Shown here: positions 52,477-59,303 of the stretch, in pieces | Layout of the letters: every line of letters begins with the position of its first letter | Position numbering within the stretch: the first letter of the stretch is position 1 | From: Nocardioides acrostichi | GTDB lineage: Bacteria; Actinomycetota; Actinomycetes; Propionibacteriales; Nocardioidaceae | DNA: 64,000 bases | Direction: 5' to 3' | Assembly: GCF_015319165.1 (NCBI RefSeq) | Contig: NZ_JADIVZ010000002.1 | Span: forward strand, 124,001 to 188,000 | Position numbers and translations under genes: made by a program | The notes under the pieces: model-generated | Seen by the model: the letters and a program-made list of their open reading frames with translations, nothing else | What the model was told of the DNA's origin: nothing | Database searches by the model: none

Positions 52477-55026
52477 ATGACCGTCCTGCGCGATTACGTC
52501 ACCGCCTCGACCCAGTCGCATCTGGGTGACTCCCTCGTGGCCCGTTACGACGAGGTCGTCGCTCCGGACGGCAGCCTGCGCGCGCCGTGGCGACCGCTGG
52601 CGCACCTGGCCGGCCAGCTCACCGAGCGCGACCTGGTGCGCCTCGACGACGACGTCACCCGGTTCCTCGCCGACGACGGCGTCAGCTATGCGCGCCCGGG
52701 CGCCCGGCGCCAGCCGTGGAAGCTCGACCCGGTGCCGCTGGTGCTCGACCCCGGCACGTGGAGCGGTCTCCAGACGGGCCTGGCCCAGCGAGCCGAGCTG
52801 CTCAACGCGGTGCTCGTCGACCTCTACGGCGCACAGTCGCTGCTGGCCGAGGGCATCGTGCCGGCGCCGGTGGTCACCGCCCATGCCGGCTACACGCGTC
52901 AGGTGGTGCGCCCGCCCGAGGTCGACCCCCGACCCCTGGTGTTCACGGCCACGGACCTCGCCCGCGACGGTGCGGGCGAGTGGCGCGTGATCGGCGACCG
53001 CGCCCAGGCGCCGTCCGGGCTCGGGTATGCGATGGAGAACCGGCGTGTGGTGTCTCGCGTGCTGCCCGAGCTCTACCGTGAGGCCGGGCTGCACCGTATG
53101 GAGCCGTACTTCTGGGCGCTGCGCTCGGCGCTGCTCCAGTCGGCCAACGGCGACCTCGCCGACCCGCGCGTGGTCGTGCTGACGCCCGGGCCGCACTCCG
53201 AGACCGCGTACGACCAGGCGTTCATCGCCTCCACCCTCGGCTTCCCGCTGGTCGAAGGCAACGACCTCGTGGTGCGCGACGGCTGGGTCTACCTGCGCCA
53301 GCCCGGGTACGGCCGGCTCGAGCGGGTCGACGTGATCCTGCGCCGCGTCGACGCTGCGTGGACCGACCCGCTGGCCCTGCGCGGCGACTCCCAGCTCGGC
53401 GTCCCGGGTCTGGTCGAGGCGGTGCGCCGCGGCCGGGTGCGGATGGTCAACGGGCTCGGCTCGGGTGTGCTCGACAACCCCGGCCTGCTGCCCTACCTGC
53501 CGGCCGCCTGCGAGCACCTGCTGGGTGAGCCGCTGCTGCTGGAGTCGGTCGACACGTGGTGGTGCGGTGACCCCGACGGCCTGCGGCGGGTTCTCGACGA
53601 CCTCGAGCGGCCTGGTGCCCCGACCGTCGTCCGTGCCATCGACGGCAGCACCACCGAGCTGGCCGGATGCTCCTTCGCGGAGCTGCTCGCGCGCATCACC
53701 GACGAGCCGCACCGCTACGTCGGGCAGCGCCGGCTGCCCTTCAGCCAGGCGCCCAGCTGGATCGGGCACCGGGCATCGGCGGCACCGGTCACGCTGCGCA
53801 CCTTCAGCCTGCGCTACGGCGGCGCCTACCGGCCGCTGATCGGCGGGCTCGCGAACGTCTACGACGAGCGCGGCACCGGTCTGTCGACGGTGAGCAGCAA
53901 GGACGTCTGGGTGCTCAAGGAGGATCCCGCCGACCCCGACCAGGGCCTCGCCGACGTGCTCTCGATGACGGCGGCCCGCTCGACGCCGGTGATCGTGCCG
54001 CGCGTCCTCGAGGACTTCTTCTGGGTCGGCCGCTACGCCGAGCGTACCGAGGATCTGCTCCGACTGCTGCTGGTCACCCACGCCGTCGCCGAGGACTACC
54101 GCACGCGCCCTGGCTCCGTGGGCGCCGCCAGCCTCGACGTGCTGCTGGGGGTGCTGGCGCATCTGGCCGGCCGGCGTCACGACGACCTCGAGGCGGAGTT
54201 CCGCTCGCTGCTGCTCGACGACGACCGCACCGGCGGCGTGGCCGACTCGGTGGCCCGCCTGCGCGACGCACTCACCGGGGTGCGCGACCAGCTCTCGGCC
54301 GACACCTGGCGCACGTTCGGTGTCATCGAGCGGGCCAACCAGGCGCTGCTGGCCACGCCGTACAGCCATCAGACCGCCGACTCGGCGGGCCGCATCCTCA
54401 CCGGCATCCTCGCCCTGCACGGGGTGACCGCCGGCATGGTCCGCGACCCCGGTTGGCACATGCTCGGTGCGGGGCGCATGCTCGAGCGCTGCCAGCAACT
54501 CGTGCGGTTGCTGCACGCCAGCACCGTGCGCCGCGGCCTCGACGTCGACCGCAAGGTGCTCGAGGGGGTGCTGGCGGCGGCGGAGTCCGGCGTCACCCAC
54601 CGGCGCCGCTACCGTGGCTGGATCCGCGCCGGCGGCGTGCTCGACCTGCTGCTGCTCGACGTCGACAACCCGCGCTCGTTGCGCTTCGCCCTCACCGAGC
54701 TGGGTGCGCACCTGCGCGCGCTGCCGGCGTCCACCGGGTCGACGCGCCCGGAGCGGCTGGTCGAGAACCTGCTCAGCGACCTCGACGAGCTCGACATCGC
54801 CACGCTGGTCGCCGTCGGCGGGGAGGGCCGCCCGCACCTGGTCCGGCTGCTGGACTCCATCGCCCCGCAGCTGCTGCGCATCGGAGAGGCGATCGAGGAG
54901 CTGCACGTGCGCACCGGGCCGCCGCCGCGGACGTTCGGCCAGGTCGCACTCGTCGATGCGCTCCCTGCGGAGCCTGCGCCGGGTGATCTCAGCGAGCTCG
55001 GCGACGCCAGGGGTGAGGCGTCGTGA
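52477..55026 (+). CDS. Circularly permuted ATP-grasp fused to alpha-E domain
   Basis: An 849-residue fusion of two proteins that are often separate genes. Residues about 60-480 are the circularly permuted type 2 ATP-grasp (DUF404/407-like): VLVDLYGAQSLLAEGIVP, IGDRAQAPSGLGYAMENR, AYDQAFIASTLGFPLVEG and TVSSKDVWVLKEDP. Residues about 500-830 are the helical alpha-E domain (DUF403) beginning RVLEDFFWVGRYAERTEDLLRLL in the protein. ATP-grasp enzymes form amide or ester bonds through acyl-phosphates; alpha-E is a conserved partner of unknown role. ATG 52477 (MTVLRDYV) or ATG 52462 is the start, 34 bp or less after the preceding stop. Confidence 0.88.
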   Translation: MTVLRDYVTASTQSHLGDSLVARYDEVVAPDGSLRAPWRPLAHLAGQLTERDLVRLDDDVTRFLADDGVSYARPGARRQPWKLDPVPLVLDPGTWSGLQTGLAQRAELLNAVLVDLYGAQSLLAEGIVPAPVVTAHAGYTRQVVRPPEVDPRPLVFTATDLARDGAGEWRVIGDRAQAPSGLGYAMENRRVVSRVLPELYREAGLHRMEPYFWALRSALLQSANGDLADPRVVVLTPGPHSETAYDQAFIASTLGFPLVEGNDLVVRDGWVYLRQPGYGRLERVDVILRRVDAAWTDPLALRGDSQLGVPGLVEAVRRGRVRMVNGLGSGVLDNPGLLPYLPAACEHLLGEPLLLESVDTWWCGDPDGLRRVLDDLERPGAPTVVRAIDGSTTELAGCSFAELLARITDEPHRYVGQRRLPFSQAPSWIGHRASAAPVTLRTFSLRYGGAYRPLIGGLANVYDERGTGLSTVSSKDVWVLKEDPADPDQGLADVLSMTAARSTPVIVPRVLEDFFWVGRYAERTEDLLRLLLVTHAVAEDYRTRPGSVGAASLDVLLGVLAHLAGRRHDDLEAEFRSLLLDDDRTGGVADSVARLRDALTGVRDQLSADTWRTFGVIERANQALLATPYSHQTADSAGRILTGILALHGVTAGMVRDPGWHMLGAGRMLERCQQLVRLLHASTVRRGLDVDRKVLEGVLAAAESGVTHRRRYRGWIRAGGVLDLLLLDVDNPRSLRFALTELGAHLRALPASTGSTRPERLVENLLSDLDELDIATLVAVGGEGRPHLVRLLDSIAPQLLRIGEAIEELHVRTGPPPRTFGQVALVDALPAEPAPGDLSELGDARGEAS

Positions 55027-55991
55027 GGTACCGGGTGCTGCACCGCACGACGTACTCCTACGACGCCGACGTCGGCAACTCCTACGGCCAGGCCTACGTG
55101 CGGCCGCGCCCGCTGCCGTTCCAGCACGTCGACGCGTGCGCGGTCACGATCACGCCCACCCCGGGCGACCTCGCCACCGGCATCGACTGCTACGGCAACC
55201 AGTCGACGTACTTCCAGGTCAGTCAGCCGCACCGACAGCTGGTCGTGGAGGCGACCTCCGACGTCGAGGTGGTGGCCGAGCTGCACGGCCAGGAGGCACT
55301 GGCCACCCCGTGGGAGCGGGCGCGTCCGTTGCTCGACCCGACCATCCCCGGGGCGTGGAGCGCGGCCGAGTTCGCCGTGGAGTCCGAACTCGTGCAGCAC
55401 TCGGCCGGGGCGCGGGAGTACGCGGCCTCCTCGCTGCGGCCCGGGCGCGCGCTGGCGGAGGCCGCGACCGACCTGATGCACCGGGTCTACGCGGACTTCC
55501 ACTACGACCCCGAGGCCACCACCGTCACCTCGACCATCGGTGACGTGCTCGAGAAGCGCGCCGGGGTCTGTCAGGACTTCGCCCACCTGATGCTCGCCGG
55601 GCTGCGCGCGCACGGCGTGGCCGCCCGCTACGTGTCGGGCTACCTGGCCACCGACCCGCCCCCCGGCAAGGAGCGGATCTTCGGAGCCGACGCCTCGCAC
55701 GCGTGGCTCGCCGTGTGGCTGCCGACGCCCACCGGCCCGGGTGAGTGGCTGGCGTTGGACCCCACCAACGACCAGTGGGTGGGGGAGCGGTACGTCACCG
55801 TCGCCTGGGGCCGCGACTACGGCGACGTGCCGCCGGTCAAGGGCGTCATCTTCACCGACGCCGAGAAGTCCACTCTCGACGTGCAGGTCGACGTGGCCCC
55901 GGTGGCCGGTGAGGGCCACTGCGCCCGCGCGGGTGAACCCGGCCGGGTGGTCGGGCAAGACCCCGCGGGCATGGGAAAGTTCTCGACGTGA
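55023..55991 (+). CDS. Transglutaminase-like protein
   Basis: A 322-residue protein with an N-terminal beta domain (RVLHRTTYSYDADVGNSYGQ) and a transglutaminase-like protease core: Cys183 in RAGVCQDFAHLML, His226 in ASHAWLAVW and Asp246 in ALDPTNDQWVG. It is paralogous to the N-terminal part of the giant protein at 49,164. Bacterial members of this fold are often cysteine peptidases or cross-linking enzymes. The C-terminal 30 residues are Gly/Pro-rich and not conserved. GTG 55023 overlaps the ATP-grasp/alpha-E stop (GTGA), and its own stop overlaps the metallopeptidase start the same way. Confidence 0.9.
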   Translation: MRYRVLHRTTYSYDADVGNSYGQAYVRPRPLPFQHVDACAVTITPTPGDLATGIDCYGNQSTYFQVSQPHRQLVVEATSDVEVVAELHGQEALATPWERARPLLDPTIPGAWSAAEFAVESELVQHSAGAREYAASSLRPGRALAEAATDLMHRVYADFHYDPEATTVTSTIGDVLEKRAGVCQDFAHLMLAGLRAHGVAARYVSGYLATDPPPGKERIFGADASHAWLAVWLPTPTGPGEWLALDPTNDQWVGERYVTVAWGRDYGDVPPVKGVIFTDAEKSTLDVQVDVAPVAGEGHCARAGEPGRVVGQDPAGMGKFST

Positions 55992-56983
55992 AGTCCTTCC
56001 GCTGCCGTGTGTGCGACAACCAGATCTTCTTCCGCAACTCCGTGTGCGTCGCGTGCGGCACGGGGGTGGCCTACTCGCGCCAGGAGCGCAGCCTGGTGCC
56101 GGTCACCGAAGCCGGCACCTACACCGATGCCAGCGGTGCGATCTGGCACGTCTGCCGCAACCTCAACCTCTCCGGCTGCACCTGGCTGGCTGCACTCGAG
56201 GGCGGGCAGTGCTCCTGCTGCGACCTCACCCGCACGCGACCGGCCGATGACGACGAGGAGGGTCTGGCGCAGTTCCGGCTCGCCGAGGAGGCCAAGCGTC
56301 ACCTCGTCTACGAGCTCGACACCCTGGGCTTCCCGGTGGTCGGCAAGGACGCCGCCACCGGCGGTGACCCCGAGGAGGGTCTCGCCTTCGACCTGCTGAG
56401 CTCGGTCGAGGAGAACGTCGTGATCGGCCACGAGGACGGCCTCATCACGATCGACCTCGCCGAGAGCGACGACGCCTATCGCGAGAAGGTGCGCGCCCAG
56501 ATGGCTGAGCCCTACCGCACCATGCTGGGGCACTTCCGCCACGAGATCGGCCACTACTACGAGTGGCAGCTCGTGCGCGGTGCGGAACGCATGCAACGTG
56601 CCCGCGAGCTGTTCGGCGACGAGTCGGTCGACTACCAAGAGCAGATCCAGCGGCACTACAACGAGGGGCCCCCGGCCGACTGGGCGGAGCGCTTCATCTC
56701 GACCTACGCCACCATGCACCCCTTCGAGGACTTCGCCGAGACCTTCGCGCACTTCCTGCACATCTGCGACACCATCGAGACGGCCGGCGAGTACGGCCTC
56801 ACCGCGGTCGCTCCGGTCGCGGCGTTCTCGAACTTCGGCGATGTCGTGACCGGCGTGTGGGTGCCGCTGTCGGTCGCGTTGAACATGATCAACCGGTCGA
56901 TGGGCAAGGAGGATCTCTACCCCTTCGTCATCCCCGACCCGGTCGTCGACAAGCTCGAGTTCGTCGCCTCGCTGGTGCGCTGA
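55988..56983 (+). CDS. Zinc-binding metallopeptidase with N-terminal zinc ribbon
   Basis: A 331-residue protein. The N-terminus is a zinc ribbon with CRVCDN and CVACGTG knuckles and a second pair CRNLN and CSCCDL, so two metal sites are likely. The catalytic part has H185-E-x-x-H189 in RHEIGHYYEW, a zincin motif, with a downstream FEDFAETFAHFLH helix that probably provides the third ligand. There is no signal peptide, so it acts in the cytoplasm. It is the fourth gene of the coupled transglutaminase/ATP-grasp operon (GTG 55988 overlaps the previous stop) and may trim or degrade the product of the ligase enzymes. Confidence 0.87.
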   Translation: MKSFRCRVCDNQIFFRNSVCVACGTGVAYSRQERSLVPVTEAGTYTDASGAIWHVCRNLNLSGCTWLAALEGGQCSCCDLTRTRPADDDEEGLAQFRLAEEAKRHLVYELDTLGFPVVGKDAATGGDPEEGLAFDLLSSVEENVVIGHEDGLITIDLAESDDAYREKVRAQMAEPYRTMLGHFRHEIGHYYEWQLVRGAERMQRARELFGDESVDYQEQIQRHYNEGPPADWAERFISTYATMHPFEDFAETFAHFLHICDTIETAGEYGLTAVAPVAAFSNFGDVVTGVWVPLSVALNMINRSMGKEDLYPFVIPDPVVDKLEFVASLVR

Positions 56984-57003
56984 GGACCACTCGTCTCGGG
57001 GGC

Positions 57004-57036
57004 GTGAGTTCCAGCTGGTGTCAGCGGAACCCTCAC
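57004..57036. terminator. Hairpin between convergent metallopeptidase and M15 genes
   Basis: GTGAGTTCC (57,004-57,012) pairs with GGAACCCTCAC (57,026-57,036) with one bulge. The right arm overlaps the M15 stop codon. It has no T-run but the sequence is similar to the hairpin at 47,036-47,069. Confidence 0.5.
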
Positions 57037-57935
57037 CGGCCGTTCGCGCTGAAGTGTTGGTAGTCCCTGAGTGAGTTCCACGCCCCGCCCCAACCCCAAC
57101 CGATGCGGGCGAAGGCGGCGAAGACGGGTCCGCTCGGCGTGATCATGCCCGGCCGCAGATCGCCTCGGTCGAGGTACGACGACGCGAGCTCGGGCAGCAC
57201 GCGGCGTACGCCGTCGACGTCCTTGGCGTAGGGATTCTGGAACGGGTCGAGGTCGACCGCGAGGCCGTAGGCGTGCTGGGAGAGCACCGTCGAACCGCGC
57301 ACGGGCCGGCACACGAACGACTCGGTGTCGTTGCCGTCGCCCGTGGGTTCGGCGTCGAGTTCGGGCCGGGTGGTGATGGTCATCTGCTCGATCGGGAATC
57401 GTGCCCGGTAGAGCTCTGTGAACACCTGCACGACGTCGTTCGCGGCGGCGGCGTTCACGAGGAGCTCGCCGGTGTGCCGGATGTGGTCGAAGCCCCAGAA
57501 CGCGAGCCGGATCCACGCCAGGTCGGACGCCGCCACCGGGCACCCCGGCTGCCACGTGGAGCGCGCGATCACCGACGCCGGCGCGGGGCTGAGGATGCGC
57601 GAGGTGAATCCGTGCCCGGGCAGCTCGGCCACCGAGTCGGGCAGCGTGAACGCCCGGTGCCGCAGCCGTGGTGGGGTGGGGCGTACCTCGCCGAACCCTG
57701 CCGCGTCGGTGGGTAGGGGGCGGGTGCCGAGCCAGGGCGGCGGCACCGAGCCCGGATCGGATGAGGCCGAGGGCAAGGGGGTGGGTGAGGGTGAAGTCGA
57801 GACGGAAGGCGACAGCGTCGCCCCCGGTGCGATCGCCCGCGATCGGGTCGGGGAGACCGTGTCGCCGGGTGCACACCCGGCGAGCCCTGCGGTCGCGAGC
57901 AGGCAGCACACCAGCAGGGCCGCCATCCGTCGCAC
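57033..57935 (-). CDS. M15-family peptidase lipoprotein
   Basis: A 300-residue exported protein. The N-terminus is a lipoprotein signal (MAALLVCCLLATAGLAGC in the protein), then a long Ser/Pro/Thr tether to about residue 60. The C-terminal 180 residues are an M15-type (VanY/endolysin-like) zinc peptidase: STVLSQHAYGLAVDLDPF with the metal-binding H-x6-D pair, and the terminal His of DYQHFSANGR. Such enzymes cut D-amino-acid peptide bonds in peptidoglycan. GTG 57935 chosen because TACCGT lies 6 nt upstream (leaderless); it shares a short intergenic region with the divergent GS-HQR-like gene. Confidence 0.85.
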   Translation of the reverse strand: MRRMAALLVCCLLATAGLAGCAPGDTVSPTRSRAIAPGATLSPSVSTSPSPTPLPSASSDPGSVPPPWLGTRPLPTDAAGFGEVRPTPPRLRHRAFTLPDSVAELPGHGFTSRILSPAPASVIARSTWQPGCPVAASDLAWIRLAFWGFDHIRHTGELLVNAAAANDVVQVFTELYRARFPIEQMTITTRPELDAEPTGDGNDTESFVCRPVRGSTVLSQHAYGLAVDLDPFQNPYAKDVDGVRRVLPELASSYLDRGDLRPGMITPSGPVFAAFARIGWGWGGAWNSLRDYQHFSANGR

Positions 57936-57947
57936 GTCGCCACGGTA
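57933..57947 (-). promoter_or_regulatory. Leaderless promoter -10 (TACCGT) for the M15 peptidase gene
   Basis: On the minus strand, TACCGT (57,947-57,942) is followed after 6 nt by GTG 57935. Confidence 0.55.
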
Positions 57948-57980
57948 GGTCGTGCCCGATGGGGTGATTGAGTGTTCACC

Positions 57981-57995
57981 TACCCTGAGTTCATG
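57981..57995 (+). promoter_or_regulatory. Leaderless promoter -10 (TACCCT) for the GS-HQR-like gene
   Basis: TACCCT at 57,981-57,986 is followed after 6 nt by ATG 57993, with no Shine-Dalgarno, selecting this start over the upstream in-frame codon at 57,972. Confidence 0.55.
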
Positions 57996-58961
57996 AGCGA
58001 CGAGCACACGCCCACCTACGTCGAGCAGGGCAAGGAGTTCGACCGCGACATGAACTACGTGCCCGACCGCATCACCCGCGGCGGTGAGCGGCCCGAGCAC
58101 GGTCCGGTCGACGGGGAGCTGTGGCCGGTCGAGCGCGACCGGTACCGGCTGGTCGCGGCCAAGGCATGCCCCTGGGCGAACCGGGCGATCATCGTGCGCG
58201 AGCTGCTCGGGCTCCAGGGCGCGATCTCGCTCGGGATGCCCGGCCCCACGCACGACCAGCGGTCGTGGACCTTCACCCTCGACGAGGGCGACGTCGACCC
58301 GGTGCTCGGCATCCATTTCCTGCGTGACGCCTACGACCGGCGCTTCCCCGACTACCCGCGCGGCATCACCGTGCCCGCGATCGTCGACGTGCCGACCGGC
58401 GAGCTGGTCACCAACGACTTCCCGTGGATCACCCACGACTTCTTCTTCGAGTGGCGCGACCACCACAAGCCCGACGCGCCGAACCTCTGGCCCGACGACC
58501 TCCGCGAGGAGATGGAGCAGGTCATGCAGCGGGTGTTCACGGAGGTGAACAACGGCGTGTACCGCTGCGGCTTCGCCGGTAGCCAGGACACCTACGAGGC
58601 CGCCTACGACCGCCTCTTCGACGCCCTCGACTGGCTCGAGGAGCGCCTGGCCGACCGCCGCTACCTGATGGGGCCGACGATCACCGAGGCCGACGTCCGG
58701 CTGTTCACCACGCTGGCCCGCTTCGACGCCGTCTACCACGGCCACTTCAAGTGCAACCGCAACAAGCTCACCGAGATGCCGAACCTCTGGGGCTACGCGC
58801 GCGATCTCTTCTCGACCCCCGGCTTCGGCGACACGATCGACTTCGACCAGATCAAGGCGCACTACTACGTGGTGCACACCGACATCAACCCCACCGGCGT
58901 CGTGCCGAAGGGCCCGGACGCCGAGGTCTGGCACACCGCCCACGGGCGCGAGCGCCTCTGA
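57993..58961 (+). CDS. Glutathionyl-hydroquinone-reductase-like (ECM4/Xi-class GST) protein
   Basis: A 322-residue GST-fold protein. The active-site segment is AKACPWANRAIIV (the nucleophilic Cys of CPWA), and the C-terminal domain has NNGVYRCGFAGSQDTYEAAYD, GPTITEADVRLFTTLARFD and FDQIKAHYYVVH. These enzymes reductively remove glutathione from quinone adducts. Actinobacteria generally use mycothiol instead, so the thiol partner here may differ; I cannot tell from sequence. It is monocistronic and divergent from the M15 gene, with a leaderless promoter. Confidence 0.9.
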   Translation: MSDEHTPTYVEQGKEFDRDMNYVPDRITRGGERPEHGPVDGELWPVERDRYRLVAAKACPWANRAIIVRELLGLQGAISLGMPGPTHDQRSWTFTLDEGDVDPVLGIHFLRDAYDRRFPDYPRGITVPAIVDVPTGELVTNDFPWITHDFFFEWRDHHKPDAPNLWPDDLREEMEQVMQRVFTEVNNGVYRCGFAGSQDTYEAAYDRLFDALDWLEERLADRRYLMGPTITEADVRLFTTLARFDAVYHGHFKCNRNKLTEMPNLWGYARDLFSTPGFGDTIDFDQIKAHYYVVHTDINPTGVVPKGPDAEVWHTAHGRERL

Positions 58962-59303
58962 CGCGGTGGCTCGTGCGACCGTCGTCGTGGTCGCCGCGGC
59001 CCTCGTGCCGTGGGGTCCGGTCGTCTGGGGTGCCGCCGCGCAGATGGGCAGCGACTACCTCTGAGGCCGGACGCCATGAGGTAGCGGCGCGTGCGGGTGG
59101 CAGAAGGCGCAACGCGGACCGAGCCCCAACCACTCGACCAACGACCGGGGGCACGGCGGAGTTCCCCCAGCAGAGGTGGCCATGCTCACCGGCCGTGGGT
59201 GGGGTGTACAGGCGTTCTCTCTGTCATCTTCGACGCCACGAGCGCCGCCAGGCACGGCGGCCTCGTCTGCCCCATCGTCGTCGCTATCTCGAGGAGCCCC
59301 GAC
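58962..59303. other. Non-coding gap (342 bp) before the SulP-CA gene, with one possible tiny ORF
   Basis: A 32-codon frame (58,966-59,064, GTG start, hydrophobic VVVVAAALVPWGPVVWGAAA) could encode a small membrane protein but has no Shine-Dalgarno and may be chance. On the minus strand a 42-codon frame ending at 59,055 contains CAFCHPHAP; support is equally weak. I see no repeats or hairpins of note; the rest is presumably promoter for the downstream gene. Confidence 0.3.

Noticed and set aside
49164..56983. An Anbu-type proteasome subunit expected with ATP-grasp/alpha-E operons
   Set aside because: No N-terminal-nucleophile proteasome-like protein is encoded in or beside this operon.
59055..59180. 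A 42-codon minus-strand frame containing CAFCHPHAP
   Set aside because: Cysteine/histidine spacing is suggestive, but there is no Shine-Dalgarno or promoter geometry and no recognisable family; left as a note only.
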